Under the pieces are notes generated by a model that was given only the letters and a program-made list of their open reading frames with translations, did not search any database and had not been told where the DNA came from. This document shows, piece by piece, positions 47,365-59,164 of a DNA stretch of 64,000 bases (position 1 is its first letter; every line of letters begins with the position of its first letter). Origin of the DNA: Odiellus spinosus (taxonomy: Eukaryota > Arthropoda > Arachnida > Opiliones > Phalangiidae); contig OY987237.1 in the NCBI GenBank assembly GCA_963920705.1, forward strand, positions 16,088,601 through 16,152,600. The letters are read 5' to 3'. The translations under genes and the position numbers were made by a program.

Positions 47365-47629
47365 GTTTCATACATTTTTTTTTCGCTATTTTCTACCCTA
47401 AAAATTATTTAACTCGAAATTGTGTAGCCCAGATTTCCTGTTCGTTTTATAAGATGTCCAATGTTATTATATGAAGTGGCATACTTATAAGAATCCCGTT
47501 ATTTATGGTTAATATAATATTTCACGATGTTCACGAAGTTTGAAAGAAATTTACCCGAATTTTTAAAAACATCTGCATATTTTAAATTTTAAAAATTTGT
47601 ACCGGAAACGATTGTCCCGACTTTCGACT

Positions 47630-47830
47630 AAAGCCGCGTTCATACTAGGTCTTGGAATCGATTTGAAGTCGCGTGAACGGTAAATCGCCTCCTATCGAAT
47701 CGATAGAACTGCTTCGGGAACCAGTTTCGTACCGATTCAGTTTTAACAACCGATAAATGAAGCTACGATAAATCGATTCTTGGCGGCCGATTTTAAATAT
47801 CGGTTCGATTTTGCCGTTTAAGACCTTAGC
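47630..47830 (+). repeat. Family E copy
   Basis: AAGCCGCGTTCATACTAGGT, CTGCTTCGGGAACCAGTTTC and GAAGCTACGATAAATCGATT in the order of the other copies. Confidence 0.6.
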
Positions 47831-48296
47831 AGTTAGTTACGAACATTGTTTAACATTAATAAGATTAAAATTAGAAGTTTTGTACAATTCATCATTGATT
47901 TCCGAGAAATTGAGCGTTCTTCTGGCAGTGGTGTATAAGAATAATTTAAATCTATATTCGGGGCTGTACTCTTGTCGTGGGTAGCGAGTGGGAAAAAAAA
48001 TTACAGACAGAGATGCGGACTATAATTAAACCTAGAATTTGTGGATATTTTGGCGCCGTCCTTGAGCTTGCCACCATCTGCCTTGTCTATTTTTTCCCCA
48101 TGCAGCCGCGGGTTTATTCTATATAGGCGGAAATATTTCCAATGATTGACCAAGCGCTAAGATATTTAGAAAAACATGGGAATTTTTTTGTCTAACAGTA
48201 AAATAAACCCGTACAGGAAAAATTAAAAACTTTTCTGCTATTTAACTTCCGGTGTATCGGCGTATATGACAGAGAACTATACGCGCCGTTATAATC

Positions 48297-48480
48297 AACC
48301 TTGGAACCAGCAAAAAGAACCGTTAGAAAGCACCCGTTTCTATCGAAGATTTAGCCTTTTTGCAAGGTTGGATCAAAGTGTAGGATTATATGTACTTTAG
48401 CCAACCTTTAAACCAACAAAAAGAGACGTTAAATAGAACCATTTTGTTCTAAGATGTTGCCTTTTTTCAAGGTTGGGACG
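48297..48480. repeat. Dispersed AACCTTGGAACCAGC repeat, second copy
   Basis: AACCTTGGAACCAGCAAAAA, AGCACCCGTTTCTATCGAAG and TTTTTTCAAGGTTGGG parallel the segment at 3402-3545. Confidence 0.5.
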
Positions 48481-49359
48481 ACAAAGATCGAGAGAAACGG
48501 ACCTTGGGCAGTAACTTTTCAGTTTTGAGAAGGGGGGGTCACTGAACATTTGTCCAATAAGATGTCCAAATTTGTAAAGGGGGGGGGGGGCTAATCTTGG
48601 ATAGACCAATTGAAGGGTGCAAATGATTGTCTAAATATGGCGTCAGTAAAGTTTCTTCAGACGAGGCTTAGTTAACCGATCTTTAATTAAAGTTAATGGA
48701 GGTTTAATCTGATTAAACCGGTTGGCCAAAAACCAAAACAAATCAAGCTTCAAGTTGATCAGGCTTCGAGTGACTGAAAAAGCGGATTTCAATTGGTTAA
48801 AGCCGAAGCTTGAAAAACTTGATTACTCTGGCTTCCTACACTTTACGTACCACGCACCAATACACCCACCACTCATTATCCACCTTTAAAGTACCGCTGT
48901 TACCATTATTCAAGTTTTAAGGCACCTTTGAATCATATTTTTAAATATTTTCATACCCTTATAAAGTTCAACATTTTTGACGAAAAATCAGTGACAACTT
49001 GACTTTACAACTTCGAACTCCCACTAAACTCTAAACGTACCTAACAAAACCCGCGTTCAAATGACCAAAAAGTTATTTCTAACCCGGACCTAGAATCAAA
49101 AATACATTTTCAGTACTAGGCATAGCTAGCGCCCAGAAAACCCATTCATATTTTAAGAGATCTATGATTGAGGTTGATGCGATTGGTAAGAACTAAAATT
49201 CAAAGACAACAGACGACAGAATTACTCGGGTAAGAGACAGATCTTTCAAAACTATTGTCTAGAAGTAAATTATCCCGAAGTACCCAAGCGTAGTCTAGCG
49301 GGGGGCTAAAATATCCAACAAAAATAGCATTTTGATTCCAAAATAAAGGAACAGTAAAG

Positions 49360-49560
49360 TCGCGTTCATATTAGGCCTTGGAATCGATTTAAACCTTTTC
49401 AAAATATTTCGTTAGAGTCACGTGAACGGGAAACCCTCTTTTCTCCTATCGATTTGATTGGATTTCTCGAAACTGCTTCGGGAACCAGTTTCGTACCAAT
49501 TAGGTTCAACAATCGATTTCTGCACCTGCTTTGGGAACTAGTTACAAATCCTAAAAATTG
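49360..49560 (+). repeat. Family E copy
   Basis: CGCGTTCATATTAGGCCTTG, GAATCGATTTAAACC and CTGCTTCGGGAACCAGTTTC, then a partial second block. Confidence 0.55.
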
Positions 49561-51343
49561 GATTCAAATGAATTCTAAAATGGTGACAGCGTCACTTTGA
49601 AATTTTACGATATCAAAAACATCACGCGTCAGGTTAACTTGAAACTATTGATCGAGGAATGATAAAGCGACATCTACCCGGAAACAAATGGTTTTAAAAA
49701 AATCATAAGACCCGGGAGATTAGGTGGAGGATTAAACACTCCAAAGACTTCCTACATAATCCACTATAGTACAGTACTTTAGATTTTATCAAATCTTTCT
49801 GTTTTAAATTACACCTACGCCGATAATAAAATGCTCTTTATACCGCGTTTGATTTGATTCATTTTAAACAAGATCGTGACGTCATAGCATTGTCAATATC
49901 TTTGCGTTTGAATTCTAGCTAATATTTTGAGAATCAAGTTGTCAAACATTTCGTACAAAAATTAATTTTCAGTATATTTCCAAGTTTTTTGTTCAATTTT
50001 TAACCCAAGAGAGAGTGTAACCTATCAGAGTGATTTTTTATCGATTGCCAGGGTTTCAATTCGTCAATAGAATATTTATAGGAAAAATAGAATTCCTATG
50101 GCCAAATTTTAGGACTTTAAAGGACCTTTTTCTACGATATTATAGGATTATATAGGACACTTAGGATTTATTGGAATTATGGGACTGGCATAAATGTTAC
50201 GGTAAATTTGCATTTTAAAAGGCCTCATTTTGGCGGGAAAAAGAGCTTATATCTCTTACCACGGCGCTGACGTCACCTCCCTTAGCTCCTCCCCCAAACA
50301 ATAGCACCCTATATTAAATTTACAGATTAACCTAATCAGGTTTGTTTTTCCCCAACGATGCTGAATGTTAATGTTTGTTTACAAAATATACAAAACAGAA
50401 AACCACGTGTTTAGAGTCTTTGACTAAGCCTCGGCTTCCTAAACTTCTCACGAAGGTATTTACACGCGAACCCATTTGAAAGGTATAAAGGCCTTGATGG
50501 AACGACAGCACGACATTTCTACGAAAAATGTAGATGATCTTTCGATCAGTATCGCTCGCCTGTTGTCCATGCCAAATACAAAGGACACGAAAAATGCATT
50601 CCCAGTTAGAACAAAAGCTCAGGAAAAAAAAAAAAAGAGGGGGGCAGTGAAATTAGGTTAGTGTAGAATATAAATTATAGGCTTTTTCTTTTTGGGTGGA
50701 TTTAATGGTTTAGAAATACGGGCCCGGGAATTCCGAGAATTTACACACTATAGAATATATCAACAAGTATTCTCTTCACTCGATAGCTTTGAAAAATATT
50801 AAAATAAAATAAAATTGAGAAACGTATCATCTAAAAGGAATATTGGATTTAACCGGTGTCGCTTCCAGGGAAATTAAAGAAAAATTTCAAATTAAGCTTG
50901 ACAATTTATCCTAATTGTTTAAGACGTTGCGCGAAATTAACTTTGTCATTAGTAAAACGAGAGCTTTTTTTTTTAAACGTTGTCTCTTTTATATTATTAT
51001 TCTCACCTTTCTTAGAATCTTTAAATAGTCCCGGGCTTTCATTTTTAATTGCTAGGATGAGACATAACGCTAGTTACGAAATGAGAGTTAGTTTCGTTAC
51101 GGTTCGGGCTATTTAATTTGTACTCGGAATATATCTGGGCTTTGTTTAAACACGTGATTATTACAATAAATGTATTAGACATTTTAATTTGCTGAAACAA
51201 TTCTCCCCCTAACTACCACAGCCTCTGTTTCACTTATCAGTCCAACTGTTGCGTAACGAGATATTACGATACGAGTGACGAGGCTTAGCAATAAACGCTT
51301 TTTTATACATCATATAAGGTCAAAAAATGAAAAACAAACATAC

Positions 51344-51425
51344 CTATTTCATCTCCGTGTCCCATTGTAGCTAATGCGTGCAATAAATCTGGCGAAATAA
51401 CTGGAGAAATTCCTTTTAATCCCAT
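51344..51425 (-). CDS. FUOM: Fucose mutarotase exon 1 (residues 1-28)
   Basis: It encodes MGLKGISPVISPDLLHALAT followed by MGHGDEI and the first base of Val28, then a GTATGT donor. GHGDE carries the family His (H23) thought to take part in mutarotation. The animal proteins begin with a near-identical segment and continue VLAD, exactly what exon 2 at 20091 supplies in matching phase. The exon is 31.3 kb from its partner, with no other copy of either half seen in the window, so the simplest reading is one gene with one very long first intron. A trans-spliced or misjoined arrangement is the alternative. Confidence 0.85.
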
Positions 51426-52530
51426 GTTTTGTATCGTAAACGAGGTAAACACTAATCGAAGGATTATCCACTCGATGTCAAAAATGTTATAAATTGGAAC
51501 GAAAAAACACACCTAACCTACGATTGTTTATAAAAGTTAGTGCGAAAGGTTGTTAACTAACAAATATCTGCTAAACCGATAATCAAACGTCGTTAATTAC
51601 TTCAAAATTAGTAATAATTAGTCCACGATGAACGTTAAACTTCTTCAAAAAACAGTATAGCAGACGGCACACGGAACCGGATACCGGAAACTTTTTTTTT
51701 TTGTAGAATTTGCGTTTCGACCTTGACTCCCTCCCTTGGCGTTCTTTCTCGTTGCTCTCTCCCCGTCTCCCGCTTGGAGTACCCGAGGTTATTTTTGAAT
51801 TTTGTAAGGTCGTTTTTTTAAGATTTTTGAAGACATTTTGTGCAAGATGAAATACTTTCAGAGTTAGGAGAGTTATCAGTGAACTTTCGCGATACCGTTT
51901 AAAGTAGTTAGCCGCTAAATACGGACGTATTTCAGTGTTCAATAATCCAGGATTCAAACCAACTTATTTAGCCAAGCTCCGGGCCTCAAGGTAAAAACCA
52001 TTTTTACAATTTTTGGTAGGGACGGGGGGTTGATACGTAGGTAGGGGTACGGTTCCTACGTTGCCTACCTTAAACACGTACGATATTAAGCCTCGTTTCC
52101 AAAATGCCCGTATAATACGAAAGGTTTTTTACGACCCTTGGCCAATTTAAGCTATCCGGCTTGTGCTAAATGCGTTATTATGGGTTTTGAAAGAGTCTAA
52201 AAGTTAGTTTATAAATAGTGTACTGACGTTTTTGTTGCAATTTAAATACGCTTAATTACTTTAAAATACACCTTTATATGAAATATTTGATAGGGTTAAA
52301 AGGTTTTAAAAGCTAATATCTCATCATATTAGTTCAATTCGTTAATGAGAGCTTGTGTAAGATCTAAGAGCAGTTATACGACGCTGTGACGTCAGAATCA
52401 CTCACGAACCAATTATAAATAAGCATATATCATCAGTATAAATAAACTTCCGACATTATTAATTAAATAATCTGTTTTTAACTCGTTTTTGAAACTAATT
52501 AAAAAAGGTTTAGAGTTTGATTTTAACTTG
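51426..52530. promoter_or_regulatory. Upstream region of FUOM; no gene recognised
   Basis: The DNA directly above the FUOM ATG should hold its promoter, but no clear TATA box or initiator stands out. An open frame of 124 codons on the minus strand (51583-51957) is rich in Lys, Arg and Ser and unlike any family I know. Confidence 0.35.
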
Positions 52531-52534
52531 TTAC

Positions 52535-54415
52535 CTGGTTGTTTTCTCGTTAAAAGACATTTAAACGATATAATTATAATTAAGGTAACTAATTACGAGG
52601 AAAAACCAGGTCAAAATCAACGAAATACTCCAAATAATACATTTTTTCCTCCCTATGGAGAATTACATGGCGAAATTTAATTTTAAAATATTTAATTTTG
52701 ACAAAACTGATTAACCTATTGACCTCAACTCGCTTTAATGGAAATAGGACCCCAAAAGCAACCTATAACCACCAAAAAAAGTTCCAGATTCGAAACTTTA
52801 TTTTTGCTCATTTTCGAAAAAACCAAAAAAGGGAAAATGAAGTTTTGAAATTTCGCGGATTTCCAAAATGTCAAAAATAAAGTTTCGAATCTGGAACTTT
52901 TTTTGGTGGATTTCGGTTGCTTTTGGGGTCCTATTTCCATTAAAGCGAGTTGAGCCCAATCCGTTAATCAGTTTTGTCAAAATAAAATATTTAAAATCCA
53001 GATTCGCCATGCAAAATCCCATAGGGGGCGGATAAGGTATAATTTTCAATATTTGGTTGATTTTGACGCGGTTTTTGGTCGTAATTAGTTACCTTAATTA
53101 TAATTATATCGTTTAAATGTATTTTAACGCGAAAAAAACCCGGTTAAAAACAACCAAATACTCAAAATAAAACATTATTTTGGTCCTATGGAGATTAGCA
53201 TGGCGAAATATGATTTTAAAAATATTTTATTTTGACAAAACTGATTAACGGATTGGGCTCAACTCGCTTTAATGGAAATAGGACCCCAAAAGCAACCGAA
53301 ATCCACCAAAACAAGTTCCAGATTCGAAACTTTATTTTTGCTCATTTCCGAAAAAACCAAAAAAGGGAAAATGAAGTTTTGAAATTTTCGCGGATTTCCA
53401 AAATGTCAAAAATAAAGTTTCGAATCTGGAACTTTTTTTGGTGGATTTCGGTTGCTTTTGGGGTCCTATTTCCATTAAAGCGAGTTGAGCCCAATCCGTT
53501 AATCAGTTTTGTCAAAATAAAATATTTAAAATCCAGATTCGCCATGCAAAATCCCATAGGGGGCGGATAAAGTATAATTTTCAATATTTGCTTGATTCTG
53601 ACGCGGTTTTTGGTCGTAATTAGTTACCTTAATTATAATTATATCGTTTAAATGTATTTTAACGCGAAAAAAACCCGGTTAAAAACAACCAAATACTCAA
53701 AATAAAACATTATTTTGGTCCTATGGAGATTAGCATGGCGAAATATGATTTTTAAAATATTTTATTTTGACAAAACTGATTAACGGATTGGGCTCAACTC
53801 GCTTTAATGGAAATAGGACCCCAAAAGCAACCTATAACCACCAAAAAAAGTTCCAGATTCGAAACTTTATTTTTGCTCATTTTCGAAAAAACCAAAAAAG
53901 GGAAAATGAAGTTTTGAAATTTTCGCGGATTTGAAAAATGTCAAAAATAAAGTTTCGAATTTGGAACTTTTTTTGGTGGTTATCGGTTGCTTTTGGGGTC
54001 CTATTTCCATTAAAGCGAGTTGAGCCCAATCCGTTAATCAGTTTTGTCAAAATAAAATATTTAAAATCCAGATTCGCCATGCAAAATCCCATAGGGGGCG
54101 GATATTGTATAATTTTCAGTATTTGGTTGATTTTGACCTTTTTTTTCCCGTAATTAATTACCTTATTTATAATTATATACATAGTTTTCACTAAAGGGGG
54201 TAAGTGCCGTTCCCCCCATGTTGCCAACCACTTGTGAGTGCAGAGGGAAAGGCTAGAGTTCAGTTTTGAAACTGATCTGTTCTGAACTGCACTCACAAGC
54301 TCCTGGCAACCTGGCAATGAAAGCAAAGCTGGGTAAGATGGGTGGAATTATCTTTTGCCCCTTTACTGAAAACTATGTATCGTTTAAATATCTTTTAACG
54401 AGAAAAAACAAGTTT
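52535..54415. repeat. Palindromic ~535-bp tandem repeat, three units
   Basis: GACAAAACTGATTAAC recurs at 52700, 53234 and 53769, giving a period of about 535 bp. Each unit is itself an inverted repeat: CGCTTTAATGGAAATAGGAC...AAGTTCCAGATTCGAAACTT on one arm and the reverse complement on the other around AATGTCAAAAATAAAG. The outer ends (CTCGTTAAAAGACATTTAAA at the left, TTTAAATATCTTTTAACGAG at the right) are also inverted, so the whole block looks like one internally amplified MITE. The 60-149 codon open frames inside are by-products. Confidence 0.85.
54178..54377. mobile_element. Nested MITE with CATAGTTTTCA ends at a TA site
   Basis: ACATAGTTTTCACTAAAGGG at the left and CCCTTTACTGAAAACTATG at the right are inverted ends. 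Inner arms include TTGTGAGTGCAG and CTGCACTCACAA. It interrupts the right end of the 535-bp repeat block; the surrounding sequence rejoins at a TA, as for Tc1/mariner-type insertion. Confidence 0.75.
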
Positions 54416-54989
54416 CACCGTTAAAATTAATCGCCAATCGGAGGGAATAACGATGGCTATTGGCTAATTGTAACCTGGGGAGGTTCCATAGATCCTGTAC
54501 GAATTAGCCAGTCATTATAGTTCCCGCCAATTTGGTTATTTTAAGCATCTATTTTAGGCTTAATGAGCTTCGTATTTCCGTAATAAGTAGGCTGCAAGGT
54601 CACCCAATTAAATCCCTGGACATCTAACAAAACCCCGCCGTTTTACGTAAATTAAGAATCTTTTAAATTATAATTGTAATTTAAGCGGTTCTCGGCGACC
54701 TTAACTAGGAAGGGGAGGTGGGTAATTGGTTAGAATTACCAACGGGGTATTTCCCAAACGTATTTTTAACCGGTAGTACATAATTTGGAAAAACGGATTG
54801 CCCCATTGTGATATGATCGCCGCCACACTATCACTAGTTTTTTAAGCCGAAAATGCCAATATGGGTAGAGATACGTAACAATGACTGAATTTTCCTAAAG
54901 TTATTTTTTTATTATTTTATAATTTTAAAGAGTTAGTTACACGCGTATTTTGTTTAAAGGTTTACAGGTTTATTGAATTTAGGAGCTCG

Positions 54990-55820
54990 GGAGAATGCAA
55001 CCCAAAAACAAGTGATTAAAAACAAATATTAAACTAGAAAACGTACCATCAAAATAGCCTTAGCTGGATTCATTGAGATCATGCCCCAATTCCCCAAGGC
55101 CCTTCTTATATATGGGATCTCCATGAATCAATGTCATTGATGGCTAGTCTTTAAACCCCCGGGGAGTTCACGTGATCTTCATGAGTCCCGGGGAGTTCAC
55201 GTGATCTCCATGAGTCCCGGGGAGTTCACGTGATCTCCATGAGTCCCGGGGAGTTCACGTGATCTCCATGAGTCCCGGGGAGTTCACGTGATCTCCATGA
55301 GTCCCGGGGAGTTCACGTGATCTCCATGAGTCCCGGGGAGTTCACGTGATCTTCATGAGTCCCGGGGAGTTCACGTGATCTCCATGAGTCCCGGGGAGTT
55401 CACGTGATCTCCATGAGTCCCGGGGAGTTCACGTGATCTCCATGAGTCCCGGGGAGTTCACGTGATCTCCATGAGTCCCGGGGAGTTCACGTGATCTCCA
55501 TGAGTCCCGGGGAGTTCACGTGATCTCCATGAGTCCCGGGGAGTTCACGTGATCTCCATGAGTCCCGGGGAGTTCACGTGATCTCCATGAGTCCCGGGGA
55601 GTTCACGTGATCTCCATGAGTCCCGGGGAGTTCACGTGATCTCCATGAGTCCCGGGGAGTTCACGTGATCTCCATGAGTCCCGGGGAGTTCACGTGATCT
55701 CCATGAATCCCGGGGAGTTCACGTGATCTCCATAAATCCCGCTAAGCCTATTTTGATGGTAAGTTTTAAATTCACTTCTAGTTTAATATTTGTTTGTTGG
55801 ATTAGGTCTTTTTAAACGAT
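54990..55820. mobile_element. MITE family B copy expanded by an internal minisatellite
   Basis: The left arm has ACAAATATTAAACTAGAAAA and AAATAGCCTTAGCTGGATTC; the right arm has AATCCCGCTAAGCCTATTTT and CTTCTAGTTTAATATTTGTT. Between them lies the 29-bp array. The array unit contains GATCTCCATGA, which is the inner edge of the family B arm, so the array grew from the MITE itself. Confidence 0.75.
55157..55737. repeat. 29-bp minisatellite with CACGTG and CCCGGG in each unit, ~20 copies
   Basis: The unit is CACGTGATCTCCATGAGTCC plus CGGGGAGTT. Nearly all copies are identical; occasional units have CTTCATG or CATGAATC. Homogeneity implies very recent expansion or ongoing homogenisation. Confidence 0.9.
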
Positions 55821-55849
55821 AATGCTCCTATCTTCTCTGACATTTGACC

Positions 55850-55935
55850 CTTTAAAATCATCTTCCCTTGTTATGGTAAACGTCGTCTGCTTAGTTTCTA
55901 AAAGAAGGCGACTTTAAAGGGGTTTTAAAAATCAC
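55850..55935. repeat. AGACGACGTTGT-family fragment
   Basis: AAACGTCGTCTGCTTAGTTT, then AGAAGGCGACTTTAAAGGGG. It adjoins the right end of the expanded MITE. Confidence 0.5.
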
Positions 55936-56033
55936 GGATACTCCCATTAAAGATAAAATTTCACTCCGAAATATGCGAAATTTCCCCTTTTTTAAGCGAA
56001 AGGCCAAGGACATGATATGGCTATAACAATGGA

Positions 56034-56270
56034 GTGTGTTTAATAATAATAGCCGTGATATTACAAACACCGACGTTGATATTTGGCATTTTGAAACCGG
56101 AGCCTCTTCGTTTAGTGATGGGTATTTTCAGCAGATCCACTGTGTCGGACTTGTTCTGGGTTTTCTGGGGTCTCGTATTGGGTATTTTTTTAACTCCGTT
56201 CGTTTCGTGTGGGTGTAATTGTATGGTTTTGGTCAAGAAACTTTCGGGGCTTTTACCGCGACGCGTTTAA
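56034..56270 (+). CDS. Possible small membrane protein or terminal exon, unrecognised
   Basis: This is a 78-codon frame without an ATG at its left edge. It is strongly hydrophobic in two blocks (CLIIIAVILQTPTLIFGIL and WVFWGLVLGIFLTPFVSC), with a CGCNC cluster and a basic end (KKLSGLLPRRV). It could be a last exon of a membrane protein. I recognise no family, no acceptor is convincing, and an equally long frame lies opposite it, so chance is a real possibility. Confidence 0.18.
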   Translation: MCLIIIAVILQTPTLIFGILKPEPLRLVMGIFSRSTVSDLFWVFWGLVLGIFLTPFVSCGCNCMVLVKKLSGLLPRRV

Positions 56271-56349
56271 ACGCTATTTAAGTGTTTAACATCCAATATT
56301 TCGACATTTAATCTTGATATTAATCTTTAAAGGGAAACTTGGAGCTAGA

Positions 56350-56485
56350 AATTTTCCTATATAATCGTGTAATTTCATAGAAATATTCCTATATTCTCGT
56401 ATAATTTCATAGAAATATTCCTATATTCTCGTATAATTTCATAGAAATTTTCCTATATACTCGTATAATTTAATAGAAATGTTCC
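56350..56485. repeat. Short tandem array, ~35-bp TCCTATATTCTCGTATAATT unit
   Basis: About four units of ATTCCTATATTCTCGTATAA plus TTTCATAGAAAT, followed by two copies of TCCAGGTGGTCCTATAACAT at 56500-56560. The second motif resembles the CCAGGGTGACC end of the element at 46978. Confidence 0.7.
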
Positions 56486-56579
56486 TATCAAATATTCTAA
56501 TTGGTCCAGGTGGTCCTATAACATCCTATAATTTATCCAGGTGGTCCTATAACATTCTATAATATAAATACCTATTTTT

Positions 56580-59044
56580 ATGTTGGTTAAATTGCACCGA
56601 GGTAGTATAAAAAGGCCCATGCTAATTTTTGTTCATGAAAGCTCGGTTAAAAGCTACACATTAGTTTTTAACTTTTCAATAAAAAAAACTCCGAATTTCT
56701 CAACAGGTCAGGGAATTTTAATATTGTCCAAAATGTACGGGAAATCAGCTTTACCGTTCCATATATTATTTTTATAAAATTTGGAGTGACCTTTAGAGGG
56801 TTTTAAAACTGTCCATCTTTTTAATCCGTCACGAGTCTGGCTACACAATTTCCAAAACTTGGGTAGAGTCACTGTAGTCTCCTTGTTATTGTAAGCGCTT
56901 CGTTCGCTGCAGTTTAGTCCGGTTTTTAAAGTGTTTCCCGCGGTTTTAAAGTCTAATTTAACGTTAATCGGTAATATTAAGAGTAAGTTACGTCTAATTA
57001 TAATCAGTTTGTGTCATAATATTCGTTGAACTATCGCGAAATGATCGAAACAAATGAATCTAACCGTTTTTGATGTGACGTTGAATTGGCGGGATAACTT
57101 GGCTGTACTCGTGACGGGATTAAGCGCTATGAAATTTTGGAACGCTACCTATGTCCCTTAGGCCTATTTGGTGAGTGAATTTTAATTTTAACATTACTTT
57201 AGATATTCGAATAATTATAGCGTGCACTAGTATCAATTTCAATTGTATAAATAATTTGGAAAGTAGGCTTAACTGTAGAGATGGTATGATTTGAAAGTGT
57301 TGGATTCTGGTCCAGGCTCCGACACTTTTGCATAGTACTCTTTCCAGCAAGACGGTCTTGGCCCACTGTCTTGTTTAATTTGTACTAAAATTGTTAAAAC
57401 TGAATATTAAGTAACTAAAGTTAAACAGTCTTGACTGTTCAAAAAGGACCAAGTACAAAACTTCAATATTGAGTTGGGAGCCCTGTTTTAATAGTCGCGT
57501 CGCTTTACTCCAGATGTCGCTTTAATCTTCAGTGTAGATTTGAGAGTTGAGAAAAATCTATATACCCAATTTCACCTCGAGTTTGCAGCGTACTCGAAAC
57601 TGGGGCTTTACGGGCTATCTTAGTGAGTTATTGACTGGGAAATAATGTAACAAGGTTTTCCGTGTACTGTCAATTCACTATGGATTTAAACTATTACGAG
57701 TTCTAATCGGGGATAAAGAGGAAAACGACTTATTTCACAAATTAAGCGTTCTGCTCCGCGAATAAATAAATAAACCATATGTATTACTGTTACGCGTGCT
57801 GTCAAGACAGCAACGGAACTTTTTTTAAAGGAATAGTACACTGCTACTTGATTTCGCGAACCTTATTTTAAGTTTTGATTGTAAATATCGTGACGTAATA
57901 GCATTGTCTTATAGATTTCTCAAGGAAATTATTGATTATTTTGGATCAATCAAACGCTATTAATTTCCAATGGAAAATTTCTATTCACGAATTTTCAGCA
58001 GTTTATGTCACGTGATTTTTCACGAGTTTACGCTAGTTTGAAATATATAATTTCATAGATACGTCCGTCTGTCCGTGAGGAACGATAAAATGTATAAGCA
58101 AAGCTAGACGCGATATTTTTAAAATTCATCGCAATCTGATTGGCTGGTATTCCCTTTTTAAAATGGTGGGCGATTTAAAAATAAATTATTGGATTAAAGG
58201 TTCTGTTTTTATCAACAAAATAGGGCTTTGGCTGTTTACATTCATGTTCTCTTTAAATTGAAAACAAGGGCTGAAATTGTGCTTCATAATTGCTTAAAAC
58301 ACTCGTGTAGCGTTTCCTATAATACTATAATTTAACTTTTTATTTTTTTTGACAAGAAATTCCTCTTAAACCTCATTAGATTTTAATTAACTTAATCGTA
58401 ATTTGTAAGGCGGGGCTATATTTCATTAAAAGGGCTTTCGTACGAACGTTTCTCGGGAGTGGGAAAAAAAAACTTAACAAAATCAGTTTCGCTATAAAAA
58501 CATAAATTTTTGGGGGAAATTAAAATCTTAAATATCAAAGGAAGCGACTTCTGTTAAAGCATTTAATTTCTTAAGAATAATAAATAATCAAATACTAACT
58601 TTATCGAGGGTGAAGAAAGTTAGGCAATTATTAGGAGGGGCCCAAATTGATTCCCTTCTAATAGACGTAGACGTCTGGTCTGTGAACTTAGCGTAAATAT
58701 TTCTTTTGACTTTTTTTTCGCAATAATAATTATTTTTCGCGTATTTAATAATTATCGAGAATTACGTTAACTTCGCAACCTTGAAAGGAACCTTAATTTC
58801 CATTGGAAAACCTGTTATTTTCTATTAATTTAGGAGCTTTCTAACGTTGTAATTGTTATAAGAGTGGTTGAAAAGGGATATTATTATCGGTTGTCTAAAA
58901 TGTCGAAGCCAAAATCATTTTTTGATTTCTTTCATTTTTCTTTCGGGCTTCAGACAACAATTGATTTATGTGTTTGGGGGTGGCTTCGGTCGCGTTAATT
59001 TTTAAAGCGTCTGTGACATTGATTTCTCACCGAAAATGTGTAAT
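56580..59044. other. No gene or clear repeat recognised
   Basis: AT-rich DNA with short frames only (the longest are about 65-76 codons) and no family resemblance on either strand. Confidence 0.5.
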
Positions 59045-59164
59045 TTTTATCAAAAGTCTATATCTTTATTCCACGAAAGTAAGCAACTCCTACAGTTTTA
59101 ATTCATATCACATCGCTTAAAAATATACAAGAAAGTCATCACCCCTGTGTGGTTCGAGTGATTT

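Larger units (their letters stand above)
20092..51343 (-). other. FUOM: FUOM intron 1, about 31.3 kb, repeat-rich and gene-poor
   Basis: It is bounded by a donor at 51343 (GTATGTTTG after the exon 1 bases GAAATAG) and an acceptor at 20092 (TTTCAG before TTTTAGCTGAT). I found no other gene inside on either strand; open frames are short and many fall in repeats. Landmarks are listed separately. Stretches with nothing recognised include 20450-22600, 25000-26950, 28620-30500, 35300-36340, 39540-41090, 42450-44780, 45900-46970 and 49560-51300, all AT-rich without coding signals. Confidence 0.8.

Noticed and set aside
50476-50661. Possible exon encoding ALMERQHDISTKNVDDLSIS with a GTTAGT donor after it
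   Set aside because: Composition is exon-like, but there is no clear acceptor, no family match and no neighbouring plus-strand exon. The initial resemblance to the elongation factor 2 N-terminus stops after a few residues.
53877-54326. 149-codon minus-strand frame
   Set aside because: It spans the palindromic tandem repeat and the nested MITE; other units give similar short frames.
55157-55737. CRISPR-like array
   Set aside because: Units are contiguous 29-mers without unique spacers, and the genome is eukaryotic.
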